DNA from: JAIEPM01 sp964546815
GTDB taxonomy: Bacteria > Cyanobacteriota > Vampirovibrionia > Obscuribacterales > Obscuribacteraceae
Reading direction: 5' to 3'
NCBI GenBank assembly: GCA_964546815.1
Contig: CAZJLR010000024.1
Location: 1-64,000, forward strand
Length of the DNA stretch: 64,000 nt
The notes under the pieces are model-generated. The model was not told where the DNA came from and made no database searches. It was given only the letters and a program-made list of their open reading frames with translations. Position 1 is the first letter of the stretch. Each line of letters begins with the position of its first letter. Positions 8,939 through 18,065 of the stretch are shown here, piece by piece. The translations under genes and the position numbers were made by a program.

Positions 8939-11788
8939 TTATTTTCCCTTCTTAGCGATTGCTTCCAAAAGAATTTTTTCCACAACCTTAAACTCACTGT
9001 TAAGATGTGCCACCAGTACGCGAAACACTTTCCAGTTCTTGTCTGCTTTGCATGATTCAAGTTCTCTGCAAATCTGTTTTAGTGTGGCTGCACCAATCGT
9101 GCTGCAAATGCCATTGAAACTATGGGTAGCTTTTATTAATTGTTCTAGCTCTAGTACGCTGCATGCAGTGTTTATGTCAGACATCATTTTGGGAGCGTCT
9201 TCTAGAAATAATTGAATCAGTCGTTCTGAGTAATCACCATATTTTGTTTTAATAGCATCTACATCCATTGATATTGCCTCATCCAGGTCAAACCGGTCTT
9301 CGATTGAGCTTTCGTGCTTGCCTGTCTGATTGTTTTCAATTGCTGCTGAAGTTAGTATCCATTTATTGATCATTTGTTTTAGGATTTGTTGATTAAATGG
9401 CTTGCTGACATAGTCGTCCATGCCGGCGGAAAGACATTGTTCCCGGCTACCTTCAATCGCATGTGCTGTCATTGCCACAATAGGAATATGTCTGCCCGTG
9501 CGAGTCTCTAGTTTTCTGATAGTGCGTGTAGTTTCGAAACCATTAAGTTCTGGCATCTGGCAGTCCATGAATACCAGTGCGTAGGGTATTCGTTCTAGTA
9601 GTTCTAATGCCTCACGTCCATTGTTTGCAATATGTGCTTCGAAGCCTAGAGTTTTCAAAAGCAAAAGTGCAACTTCTTGATTTATAGGGTGGTCTTCGGC
9701 TACAAGTATGAGCTCTTTTCTTAGTTGAATCTTGTGAGACTGCGACCCTGTTTCAATCTCTTCAGGTGACTTCGCGTTCATGTATCTTTTCTTTCGCACG
9801 GCGGTTGTTATCGAATCAAGCAATTGCGATTGTTTGACTGGTTTTGTCAAATAAGCGTCGAATCCTAACGAAATGGCTTCTTCGCCAGTTCCTGGTTTGT
9901 CAAATGCGGTTATGAGAATTAGTCTTGTATCTTTGAGTCTTTTGTCTTCTAAGATACTTTTTCCAAGTTGTAATCCATTTACTTTAGGCATAACCAGGTC
10001 GATGAGAGCCAGGTCAAATGCTTCGTTTTCTTTAGCTGCGCGATGAAGCATGTTTAGAGCGGTGTCGCTGTCAGAGGCGCAGGCATTTTTCATTGACCAT
10101 GCGCTCAGGTATGATTTTAAGATACTGCGTGCATTAGATTCGTCATCTACGATTAAGATTTTTATGTCATGGTATTCAGCCGATGCTGTTTCAGCGCCCG
10201 ATTCGTTTGGTCCTCGGTCTAAAGTCACGGCAAACCAAAAAGTAGAGCCGTGCCCTTTTACGCTATGTACTCCAATTTCGCCTTCCATCATGTCAACTAA
10301 TCGTTTTGAAATACTCAAACCGAGCCCGGTGCCTTCCAGCTTGCTTGACAGTTCGCCATCTATTTGGACGAATGGCTGAAAAAGGTGCTCCATTTCAAAA
10401 TCGCTCATGCCGATGCCCCTGTCAGTCACTGAAAATTTTATTTTCAGTTCGCTATTGGCATTATTTTCTAGTTGGGCCCGAATTATGATTTCTCCTTGCT
10501 CTGAGAATTTAATTGCATTGCCCGTGAAATTAACTAAAACCTGGCGCAGTCTGCCCGGATCTCCAAGTAAGCTGCGGGGTATTTGTGGGTCTATGAATGT
10601 TAGAAGAGTGAGGTTTTTCTTTTTTGCTTGAGCCACAAGTAACTCTGCAACGCTTTCAACTAATTTCACGGGGTCAAACTCAGCTGTTTCTAGAGTTAGT
10701 TTGCCTGCTTCTATTTTTGCAAAATCCAATACGTCGTTGATTACTGCTAATAGCGATCTGCCTGCTTCATAGACAGTATTGGCATATCCTAACTGTGTGG
10801 AGTTTAGTCCGCTTTTCAATAGCACTTCTGTCATGCCCAGTATGCCGTTCATTGGCGTTCTTATTTCATGGCTCATGTTTGTCAAAAATTCAGACTTGAA
10901 TTGTGACGATTGCAATGCCTTGTCTTTGGCTTTTTGCAATTCTCTATTTAATACTGTTAGCTCCTTTGTACGTTCTAAAACTCTTTGCTCTAATTCTTCT
11001 TTTGCTTTGACCAGCTCTGCTTCTGCTAATTTGCGATCTGTAATGTCTCGCACTATTTTTGAAGCACCGACTATTCGTCCCTGAAAATCTTTGATTGGCG
11101 AAATAGTCAATGAGACAAAAAATTCGCTGCCGTCTTTTCGCTGTCTTACAGTTTCGTAGTGATGAATTCTCTCGCCGCGTGCAATTTGTTTGAGAATTTC
11201 AGGCTCTTCATTGCTTCTGTTGGAGGGGACAAGAACTTTTACAGACTTTCCAATCATTTCCTCTGCGGTATAGCCAAATAGATTTTGAGCTGCAAGATTC
11301 CAGCTCTGGACTATGCCATCTAGATTTTTGCTTAGGATTGCATCTTCTGATGAATCGACGATTGCAGCTAGTCTTGCTCTATCGCCGTCAAAATTGATTC
11401 TCTGTTCATTGTTCGCGATTGTCGCAATATTGAGCTTCTTTCCATCTAATTCAAAATGGTTCAGGCTCAGCTCAACTTGAATTGCGCTTCCATTCTTGTG
11501 CCGAGCACAGATGATTTTTGGTTTGCTTTCATCTTGTTTTTTTTGCTTTGACCTGTTTCGTTTGGATAATTCTGTGCCTATTTCCGGGAAAAGTAGTTCA
11601 ATTGGCTGATCGTCTATTTCGTTGAACGTATAGCCGAATAACTCTTCGATTTGCCTGTTGCAATTTAAAATTCGATTTTCGGAATCAAGCACTAATAAGC
11701 CAATCCCAAGGTTCTCGTCTTGGTTTTGTAGACGATTGCAGGCGTCGTGACCTTTGTTGTCCCCAGAATCGCTTTGTTTGCGGGGCAT
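8939..11788 (-). CDS. Hybrid sensor histidine kinase PAS-PAS-HK-REC-REC-HPt
   Basis: 949 residues, ATG start. PAS1 about 25-120, PAS2 about 135-255 with a PAC-like tail, and a coiled coil ending at the H box M-S-H-E-I-R-T-P (His307). The ATPase has N-F-T-G-N-A-I-K-F-S and G-T-G-L-G-L. Receiver 1 has Asp597 in L-I-D-L-V-M-P and receiver 2 has Asp742 in F-M-D-C-Q-M-P; both are intact. The C-terminal HPt has H-S-F-N-G (His889), where the usual Lys after Leu is Asn. No membrane helix is seen, so it is a cytoplasmic sensor with a complete internal phosphorelay His-Asp-His. What the PAS domains bind is unknown. The gene lies between the phytochrome gene and the chemosensory operon on the same strand, which makes shared signalling possible but not shown. 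Confidence 0.92.
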   Translation of the reverse strand: MPRKQSDSGDNKGHDACNRLQNQDENLGIGLLVLDSENRILNCNRQIEELFGYTFNEIDDQPIELLFPEIGTELSKRNRSKQKKQDESKPKIICARHKNGSAIQVELSLNHFELDGKKLNIATIANNEQRINFDGDRARLAAIVDSSEDAILSKNLDGIVQSWNLAAQNLFGYTAEEMIGKSVKVLVPSNRSNEEPEILKQIARGERIHHYETVRQRKDGSEFFVSLTISPIKDFQGRIVGASKIVRDITDRKLAEAELVKAKEELEQRVLERTKELTVLNRELQKAKDKALQSSQFKSEFLTNMSHEIRTPMNGILGMTEVLLKSGLNSTQLGYANTVYEAGRSLLAVINDVLDFAKIEAGKLTLETAEFDPVKLVESVAELLVAQAKKKNLTLLTFIDPQIPRSLLGDPGRLRQVLVNFTGNAIKFSEQGEIIIRAQLENNANSELKIKFSVTDRGIGMSDFEMEHLFQPFVQIDGELSSKLEGTGLGLSISKRLVDMMEGEIGVHSVKGHGSTFWFAVTLDRGPNESGAETASAEYHDIKILIVDDESNARSILKSYLSAWSMKNACASDSDTALNMLHRAAKENEAFDLALIDLVMPKVNGLQLGKSILEDKRLKDTRLILITAFDKPGTGEEAISLGFDAYLTKPVKQSQLLDSITTAVRKKRYMNAKSPEEIETGSQSHKIQLRKELILVAEDHPINQEVALLLLKTLGFEAHIANNGREALELLERIPYALVFMDCQMPELNGFETTRTIRKLETRTGRHIPIVAMTAHAIEGSREQCLSAGMDDYVSKPFNQQILKQMINKWILTSAAIENNQTGKHESSIEDRFDLDEAISMDVDAIKTKYGDYSERLIQLFLEDAPKMMSDINTACSVLELEQLIKATHSFNGICSTIGAATLKQICRELESCKADKNWKVFRVLVAHLNSEFKVVEKILLEAIAKKGK

Positions 11789-11910
11789 TAGTGTTTATTT
11801 GTCTCAAGTGAAGAATAGGAAAGTGAATTGAAGTCCGCTCTTTTGCTATTCTTCAGCAATTTACTCAGAGTATGCAATTACCCAAATAGGTAGTGTTGGT
11901 ATTACTTGCA

Positions 11911-12462
11911 TTACTGAGCTTCATTTTGCCCGCTGGTCTTAGCGAGCTGGAACAAATACATTTCGTATGAGGACAGCATAAAGTCCGCAAACAAGGGAGG
12001 GTTGGCACCAAGGTCAATCTCTTGTCCGGCAAAAATTGCTTTAGTTGCAGATTGGCTGTTTTTGCGCAATCTTGCTGTTTGTATTATTTCGTCTAGTTTC
12101 GCCAGGAAACTTGCTTCGTCAAAAGCTTTCAAAATGAAGTTTTCTGCCCCTGACTCAAGCATCTTTAAGATTTCGTGCTTCTCAACTGGAGTGGCCAGCA
12201 AAATAAAAGTGACGTGTTTCCAGTTGTCTTTTGCTTTGATTTCTTTGCAAAGTTGAAAGCCGTCCATTCCCGGCATGTTTATGTCCGAAAGAATAAATTC
12301 GAATGTTTCTTTTTCCATTTCATCAAGGGCAGCTTTTCCGCTGCGCGCAAGCTTCACTGTATAACCGGCTTTCTTTAGTTGATGTTGCATCAACAATGCT
12401 TGGGTGAGTGTGTCTTCCACAAGCAATAAGCTAGGCTTTGCGTTTTGTTCTGTAGACTCCAT
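11911..12462 (-). CDS. Single-domain response regulator at end of chemosensory operon
   Basis: 183 residues; ATG with GAGGAG five bases upstream. The receiver domain covers about 10-130, with the acidic pair E-D near residue 16, phospho-acceptor Asp60 in S-D-I-N-M-P-G-M-D-G, and Lys in I-L-K-A-F. The conserved Thr/Ser position reads L-L-A-T. The last 50 residues are not a recognised output domain. It lies 20 bp downstream of cheB and is probably the last gene of the operon. By position it could be the CheY-like output of the CheA kinase, but its longer C-terminus is not typical CheY. Confidence 0.85.
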   Translation of the reverse strand: MESTEQNAKPSLLLVEDTLTQALLMQHQLKKAGYTVKLARSGKAALDEMEKETFEFILSDINMPGMDGFQLCKEIKAKDNWKHVTFILLATPVEKHEILKMLESGAENFILKAFDEASFLAKLDEIIQTARLRKNSQSATKAIFAGQEIDLGANPPLFADFMLSSYEMYLFQLAKTSGQNEAQ

Positions 12463-12482
12463 GCTTGCTCCTCGTTACCGAT

Positions 12483-13553
12483 TTATACTTTAGTCAAACC
12501 AAAGAGTTGGTTAATTAAGCGAGCTGTCGCCGTCGGCGATAGCACGTACTCTGCTGCGTTGCGTTTGTTGGCTTCGCCAGGCATGCCGTAAACAATTGAG
12601 CTTTTCGGATCTTGAGCAATTGTCATTGCTCCCTTGTCTCTCATTTGTTTCAGTTCCTCTGCGCCATCATTTCCCATTCCGCTTAGAATAATTCCGATTG
12701 ATTTTGGCCCGAATGCTGATGCAGTTGAAGAAAATAAGTGCGATACAGATGGGCAGTGTCTTGATTCGGTGCTTTCCTTCGAAACTGTGATAGTTTTATC
12801 TGCTTTGATTCCCATTTGGAATCCGTTTTCGCATAAATATACATATCCATTTTCTGCTTTAGTATTCGAACTAATTAGCTTGACTTTCCAGGGCGTTTCG
12901 CTTGAAAGCCATTCGACCAGACCTGGTGCAAAACCGGGATAAATGTGCTGCACAAGTAGTACGGGCACGGGAATTTTTGGCGATAGTTCTTTCAGCAGAG
13001 CCAGCACAGCCGGCGGCCCACCGGTTGAAGCTCCGATGGCAAGGACATTGTATAGAGTCTCGGGTGACTTAAGTTTTGGTATTACCGGCAGTGCAGTTAC
13101 CGTGTTGGCGCCTGGGCGTCTTTTGACAACTCTCACTGCCGACATGTCTTTGACAATTTGACGTAAATTTGATGCAACCTTTTGAAATTCGTGGTGGCTA
13201 ATACCCGGTGGTTTTGGCATTGCCGCTAGGGCACCGGCTTGCATTATTTCAAGAGCAATGAGAGTGTCTCCTGGCTGGCAGCTTGTGCTAATAACAACAA
13301 TTGGAACCGGTGTGCTTTCCATTATTTGTCGGGTCACTTCAAGTCCATTTGCTCGCTTAATTTGAATGTCCATGGTAACCACATCGGGCTGCAAGTGTTT
13401 GACTTTTTCAAGCGCAGTTGGTCCGTCATCGGCTGTTCCAATGACCTGAAATGAAGAGTCTTGACCGAATATATAAGTCAACAGTTGTTGCATGAGTGGC
13501 GAGTCTTCGACAATCAGTATTTTTATAACTGGTTTAGAAGGTTTTACACTCAT
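12483..13553 (-). CDS. cheB: CheB receptor glutamate methylesterase/deamidase
   Basis: 356 residues. The receiver domain (about 10-125) has phospho-acceptor Asp62 in T-M-D-I-Q. The linker leads to the methylesterase domain (about 165-350), whose triad is visible as Ser176 in G-A-S-T-G-G, His203 in V-Q-H-I-Y-P-G and Asp296 in M-G-N-D-G. It removes methyl groups from chemoreceptors and is activated by phosphate from CheA. The receiver deviates from the usual D-x-x-M-P-x-M-D-G, reading D-I-Q-I-K-R-A-N-G, though the Asp is kept. Its start overlaps the end of cheA by four bases (ATGA), so the two are translationally coupled. Confidence 0.95.
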   Translation of the reverse strand: MSVKPSKPVIKILIVEDSPLMQQLLTYIFGQDSSFQVIGTADDGPTALEKVKHLQPDVVTMDIQIKRANGLEVTRQIMESTPVPIVVISTSCQPGDTLIALEIMQAGALAAMPKPPGISHHEFQKVASNLRQIVKDMSAVRVVKRRPGANTVTALPVIPKLKSPETLYNVLAIGASTGGPPAVLALLKELSPKIPVPVLLVQHIYPGFAPGLVEWLSSETPWKVKLISSNTKAENGYVYLCENGFQMGIKADKTITVSKESTESRHCPSVSHLFSSTASAFGPKSIGIILSGMGNDGAEELKQMRDKGAMTIAQDPKSSIVYGMPGEANKRNAAEYVLSPTATARLINQLFGLTKV

Positions 13554-15991
13554 GTTAAACTCTCGATCAGCTCAAGTATTTGTTTGCGGTCAAAATCTAT
13601 TTTGCTGAAGTAGGCGTTGCCTCCATTATTTTTTGAAATCTCGCTGCCCTGCTCTGCGGGCACTGAGCCAAAAAATACAATGGGCAAGTCTTTAAGTCTC
13701 AAATCTTTGCGAATCCAGTAGGCTAAACCGCTTTCTTGTGTTTCTGGTAATTCGCTGCTTTTCAGAAGAATGAGAGGCACGTCAAAATCGAGACCTTCAA
13801 GCGCTGACTCGTTGCTTTCGAAAGTGCTGACATTGTAGCCCTCGCTTTCAAGCAATGTTTTAAGCATAACCTGACTGGTTGAATGTCTTTCAACGAGAAA
13901 TACAGGAAGCTCTGAGAGTCTTTTGTTGCGTTCAATTTCATAAGACAGTTGTTGTGATAGTTTTTCATCAGCCCAACTTGCATTGGCAGACGATATCATC
14001 AAGTCTGCAATGTTGAGAACGGGAACCACCTGTCCAGAGCCTAATATTGTGGCGCCGGAGATATTTGGTACTCTTACCAGCGGGTATGAAAGTCCTCTTA
14101 CAAGCACTTCGTGCTCATGCAAGATTTCATCTACTAGAAATCCTGCTCTTCTGTCACCGCTTTCAAGCATAAGCAACTGGTGATAATTTCGCGATGCTTT
14201 TGATTTAAAGCCCTGTTCTTTGGTGATGCCCAATACATCAGCCAGAGTTTGTACGCTGGTGAGTTGTCCATTTACATTCACAATATTGCGATTACCGCTT
14301 TGTTTGATGTCGCTGCGCAGCACTCTTCCGGCGTAATGAACATGCAATGTAGGAATGATAAAACTCTGTCCTGCGACAAGTATTTGAATGCCTCTAAATG
14401 TCGAGAGCTTTGTAGGCAATTGCAGAATGAATGATGTGCCTTTGTCGAGTGTTGTTTCGACAATTACTCTGCCACCAAGGTCGTGAATGCGTTCACGTAC
14501 AATTGCCATGCCGAGTCCGCGGCCGGAAATTTCAGTTACTGTTTCGCTTGTTGAAATTGCAGAGCGGTACATCAGCTCAATTGCTTCGTTGTCGCTCATG
14601 CGGCTGGCTTCTTCCTGGCTAATTACGCCTTCTTTGATTGCTGACGCTTTAAGCCTTTCAGGGTTGATTCCCTTGCCGTCATCACTGATGATTAGCTGTA
14701 CGTTGCCGCTTTCGTCTTGTCTTGCACCGATGCGCAAAGAAGCTCTGGCCGGCTTTCCTTTTGCGACTCGGTCCTGGCTAGATTCTATGCCGTGGTCTAA
14801 GCTGTTGCGTACAAGATGTATAACAGGGTCTTTTATTTCTTCTAAAATGCGGCGGTCTATTTCTATTTCAGTGCCGAAAATTTCAAGGTCTACTTCTTTT
14901 TTCAATTCTCGAGAAAGATCTCGCACCACTTTTGGCACCACTGAAAGAAGTGTGGTGAAGTCTTGCATTAGTAGTGATTTTACAGAATCGATAAATCCGT
15001 CGACCATGTTGAAGCAAAGTCGTTGTTCTGTTTGCTGACGGCGTTGTTTTGCCTGCAATGTTTGATCGAGTGTCGTACTAATATCTTTTAGAGCGTTGGC
15101 CAGTGAGCTCAGTTCTCTCTCGCTTAAAGTTTCCCGAGACTTACTGTTTTTCATTAATTCGCTCAGATGCATCGTTTCAGCATTTAACGATTTTGCCAGA
15201 TTTTTGAGATCGCGCAAATCTTCCAGGTGTTGTTCGCTGATTTGTTTCAAAATCAGCATTTCTTCAGATTCACGAAGTAGCTTGTCTAATTTCCATAAAG
15301 CCATTCTGGTGCTTGCACTTTTATCTGCCGTGGCAGATTGGCTTTGTGACTGAGCGATAGGCGTTGCTGCGCTGCTGGCGGGTGTGTGGCTTTGAGTCTG
15401 ACTTGCCGCAGCTTGATGTGTGGGGGCAGCGCTTGCTGCTGATTCCATTAGGGGTGATTGTTCTTTCGGTGCTTCTGGCGGCGCTTTTATTTCTTCAGCA
15501 GCTTTTGCTGCAGTCGCCGGTTCTGCTGCAATTGCTGCCTCTGCCGCAGCAGCTGCCGCGGCTTCTTCTAGTAGGCGCTGACGTTCGTCAAGCATTTTCA
15601 ATTTTTGCAAAATATCTGCAAAAGTATCGGGGACATATTCGCTTTTATCTTGTTCTACTTTATTAATGATGTCGTCGAGTAAGTCTATGGCACCATGGAA
15701 TACATCGGCTGCTTCTGGTGTTAACAGCTCTTTCTTTCTGCGCAGGCTAAGCAAAGCGCTTTCAAGCATTTGGCAAACTGCCTCAGCTGTGGTTACTCCT
15801 GCTGCACGACTATTACCTTTCATACTGTGCAAATTGTGGAGTATGTCTTCCGCCAGGTCTGACTTGCTTTTTTCGTCGCCGTCGCCTTCAAGGTTGATCA
15901 CGCTCGTCATAATATTCTGAAGCTGCTCGCGAGCCTCAATTACGAAGGCTTCCTCCAGTTGCTTTAGAAAATCGGCGTCAATCTCGGTCAA
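13550..15991 (-). CDS. cheA: CheA chemotaxis histidine kinase with degenerate C-terminal receiver
   Basis: 813 residues. The P1 HPt domain has H-S-M-K-G (His55). An Ala/Pro/Gln-rich linker of about 100 residues follows, then the dimerisation helices and an HATPase with R-N-S-L-D-H-G-I-E and G-R-G-L-G-M near residue 395-490. A CheW-like regulatory domain occupies about 505-640. The last 120 residues have receiver shape, but the phospho-Asp position reads L-L-K-S-S-E-L-P with no Asp, so it is a pseudo-receiver. CheA with a C-terminal receiver is common in cyanobacterial and type IV pilus systems. No separate P2 domain is evident. The gene sits between cheW (11 bp upstream) and cheB (4-bp overlap). 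Confidence 0.94.
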   Translation of the reverse strand: MTEIDADFLKQLEEAFVIEAREQLQNIMTSVINLEGDGDEKSKSDLAEDILHNLHSMKGNSRAAGVTTAEAVCQMLESALLSLRRKKELLTPEAADVFHGAIDLLDDIINKVEQDKSEYVPDTFADILQKLKMLDERQRLLEEAAAAAAAEAAIAAEPATAAKAAEEIKAPPEAPKEQSPLMESAASAAPTHQAAASQTQSHTPASSAATPIAQSQSQSATADKSASTRMALWKLDKLLRESEEMLILKQISEQHLEDLRDLKNLAKSLNAETMHLSELMKNSKSRETLSERELSSLANALKDISTTLDQTLQAKQRRQQTEQRLCFNMVDGFIDSVKSLLMQDFTTLLSVVPKVVRDLSRELKKEVDLEIFGTEIEIDRRILEEIKDPVIHLVRNSLDHGIESSQDRVAKGKPARASLRIGARQDESGNVQLIISDDGKGINPERLKASAIKEGVISQEEASRMSDNEAIELMYRSAISTSETVTEISGRGLGMAIVRERIHDLGGRVIVETTLDKGTSFILQLPTKLSTFRGIQILVAGQSFIIPTLHVHYAGRVLRSDIKQSGNRNIVNVNGQLTSVQTLADVLGITKEQGFKSKASRNYHQLLMLESGDRRAGFLVDEILHEHEVLVRGLSYPLVRVPNISGATILGSGQVVPVLNIADLMISSANASWADEKLSQQLSYEIERNKRLSELPVFLVERHSTSQVMLKTLLESEGYNVSTFESNESALEGLDFDVPLILLKSSELPETQESGLAYWIRKDLRLKDLPIVFFGSVPAEQGSEISKNNGGNAYFSKIDFDRKQILELIESLT

Positions 15992-16002
15992 AACAATTTC
16001 TC

Positions 16003-16551
16003 CTAAGGATTGCTTTCGACAATTAAGCGTGGGTCTGAAAAAATGGTATCGATATCTAAGACTGCAAGCCTGTCACTTTGAACGCCTCGAAGCAGCGGTG
16101 CCAGAGCCTGACTGAATAGCTGTTTGGGTGACTGCAATTCTGTTTCGGAAATTGAGGAAATGCCGGTAATTTCATCAACTGCGATGCCAGAAAGACCATT
16201 GCGCGTTTGCACAACAACCACCTGGAGCTCAGTTGCATTTTGTCGCGGCTTCAACTCAAGAATTTTGCGCAAGTCTAAAAGGGGCAAAATTTGTCCACGG
16301 AAATTCATCAGGCCCAGCACGAAATCTGGTGTGCAAGGCAGTGGTGTTAGTGTACCGAGCTTGCTGGCTTCTCGTACAAAGCGAGATTCGATGGCAAATC
16401 TCTCGCCTGAAATTACCAGTTCCAATACATCGAGTTGGTTATCTCTTTTAGCAATTGTGAGCGGCGCCTGGGCGAGAAACGATGCTCTCTCGTCGAGAAT
16501 GGCTTTTCTTTGTTCTTTTGTTAGCTCATCGCTTTCGCTTGATCTTGCCAT
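16003..16551 (-). CDS. cheW: CheW coupling protein
   Basis: 182 residues. A CheW/SH3-like domain (about 38-175) shows the typical L-G-L-M-N-F-R-G-Q-I-L-P-L-L-D-L pattern. The N-terminal 35 residues are charged and extra to the family core. It couples chemoreceptors to CheA at the membrane array. It is the second CheW in this operon; the other lies upstream of cheR. Two different CheW proteins may serve the two receptors encoded divergently, which is an inference. The Shine-Dalgarno is weak, fitting translation in an operon with 9-11 bp gaps. Confidence 0.93.
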   Translation of the reverse strand: MARSSESDELTKEQRKAILDERASFLAQAPLTIAKRDNQLDVLELVISGERFAIESRFVREASKLGTLTPLPCTPDFVLGLMNFRGQILPLLDLRKILELKPRQNATELQVVVVQTRNGLSGIAVDEITGISSISETELQSPKQLFSQALAPLLRGVQSDRLAVLDIDTIFSDPRLIVESNP

Positions 16552-16560
16552 CTTTTTATC

Positions 16561-17406
16561 TCAGGTTGCTTTTTTGCAGAACATTGTGGAGCTTATTCTT
16601 TCTAGCCCATTTGGATTTGAAGTGATAAAACGTGCTGAGTCATTTGCACTGGTAATTAGTACTCCACCTGGGCTGAGGCAGGCGCTTAATTTGTCGGCAA
16701 TTTCTTTGCTTTTTTGTTGAGTAAAGTATATCAAGACGTTGCGGCAGAAAATGATGTCGAGGTCATTTGTGTCACTCTTGAGTGAGGGGTACTGGTCTTC
16801 TGCTAGATTTAGGTAATCGAATCGCACTATGTTTCTCAGCTTGTCGCTGAGTTTGAATTGGGCGTCACCAAGATCTTCAAAATATGCTGGTATGAAGTCT
16901 TCCGGCATTGTGCGAAATGACCAGGGATTATAAGTCGCTTTATCTGCTCGATTTAGACTCAATGTATTTATGTCTGTGGCAATTAAGCTAATCTGGCAAT
17001 TCTCGAAATTTTTAAGGGCTCTCAAAAGGCTTATAGCAATTGAATATGGTTCTTCACCTGTGCTGCAGCCGGCGCTCCAGATTCTCAGATGCTTGCGTCC
17101 TTTCTTTCTTTTGATCGCTTCTGGTATTAGCTTTTCTTCCAGTGACAAAAATACTGCGGGGTCTCTGAAAAAATAAGTTTCACCTATGGTTAGATTGCGC
17201 ACTACGGTTTGCAATTGAGATTTGCTCAACTTGCCTTGCAATAAGGCTTCGATGCACTCGTGCGCATTAGTGTATTTAAGCTCCTGGCTGGCAGTTTGCA
17301 GTCCGCGTTCAAGGTCGGAGTAACGCATCTCGCTGAAATACAGTCCGACGCGCTCCGAAAGGAATTCGTTGACTGCTTTTAGGAGGTCTGTCATCACTGC
17401 TTCCAT
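16561..17406 (-). CDS. cheR: CheR chemoreceptor glutamate methyltransferase
   Basis: 281 residues. The N-terminal helical domain is followed by G-E-T-Y-F-F-R-D-P and the S-adenosylmethionine site S-A-G-C-S-T-G-E-E-P-Y-S, then A-T-D-I-N-T-L-S-L and F-C-R-N-V-L-I-Y-F. It methylates receptor glutamates, opposing CheB. There is no C-terminal TPR extension. Its ATG shares one base with the stop of the preceding cheW (TAATG), which shows coupled translation. CheC and CheD are not present in this operon. Confidence 0.95.
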   Translation of the reverse strand: MEAVMTDLLKAVNEFLSERVGLYFSEMRYSDLERGLQTASQELKYTNAHECIEALLQGKLSKSQLQTVVRNLTIGETYFFRDPAVFLSLEEKLIPEAIKRKKGRKHLRIWSAGCSTGEEPYSIAISLLRALKNFENCQISLIATDINTLSLNRADKATYNPWSFRTMPEDFIPAYFEDLGDAQFKLSDKLRNIVRFDYLNLAEDQYPSLKSDTNDLDIIFCRNVLIYFTQQKSKEIADKLSACLSPGGVLITSANDSARFITSNPNGLERISSTMFCKKAT

Positions 17407-17864
17407 TACTCTGCCACGCTCCGCATGAGTGCTGTGGCAAGTTCAAATTCTTCAGAGCTGGACATAAAAGCTTCAATGTCGTGTATCAAAATAATGTTGT
17501 CATTTAGTCTCAACGAGCCTGTAATATGCTTGAGGTTTGCTGCCTCGGCTATTGGATTTATGTCTTTAACGTGTGTCACGTCTTCAACTTCATCAACTAC
17601 AAGACCAAGCAAAGCCTGTTGACGTTTGCAGATAATTATTTCGTCGGTTGTATCTAGTTCGCGGTCTGGCAATCCCAGTTTCTTGCGGAGGCTGATAACA
17701 GGAACAGGTAATCCGTTCAAGTTTAACAATCCGAGTACGCTTGATGGCGCTCCAGGAATTGGACTTAAAGTGGCTGCGCGCACAACTCTGTCTACTTGCT
17801 CGAGATCGACTGCAAGCCGTGTGTTCTCAATAGTGAACACCAATAAACCGATTGTCCCCGCCAT
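17406..17864 (-). CDS. cheW: CheW coupling protein, first gene of chemosensory operon
   Basis: 152 residues from ATG 17864, chosen because GGGCGAG lies six bases upstream; a TTG at 17879 is also in frame. A single CheW domain spans nearly the whole protein, with L-G-L-L-N-L-N-G-L-P-V-P-V-I and E-D-V-T-H-V near the end. It is the promoter-proximal gene of cheW-cheR-cheW-cheA-cheB-response regulator. The divergent receptor genes begin 200 bp away, so the two promoters share one intergenic region. Confidence 0.92.
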   Translation of the reverse strand: MAGTIGLLVFTIENTRLAVDLEQVDRVVRAATLSPIPGAPSSVLGLLNLNGLPVPVISLRKKLGLPDRELDTTDEIIICKRQQALLGLVVDEVEDVTHVKDINPIAEAANLKHITGSLRLNDNIILIHDIEAFMSSSEEFELATALMRSVAE

Positions 17865-17932
17865 TTGAATCTCGCCCAACGATTCTTAGACCACCGTGAA
17901 CACTTACCACGAAGCGGCAGCTCTTAACCGTG

Positions 17933-17961
17933 TTGCACGTACTTGGCGTGTATTCTATGCT
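17933..17961 (+). promoter_or_regulatory. Possible sigma-70 promoter for the chemoreceptor genes
   Basis: TTGCAC and TATGCT are separated by 17 bases. This lies in the 200-bp region between the divergent cheW and receptor genes, about 100 bp upstream of the receptor start. Matched by eye only. Confidence 0.35.
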
Positions 17962-18065
17962 AAATCAGCCTTTAATTCTTTACACATGGTAGGTGGGGTT
18001 AGGGGTCACTTTGTGGCATTGAAGTAGTGGTTAGTCCACGTTGGTAAAACTTTCTCAGTCACTCG

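Noticed and set aside
14487..15038. Long plus-strand ORF opposite cheA
   Set aside because: Antisense shadow of a clearly coding CheA region; Ser/Arg-rich with no start signal.
16124..16720. 198-residue plus-strand ORF opposite cheW and cheR
   Set aside because: Antisense shadow across two genes with recognised domains.
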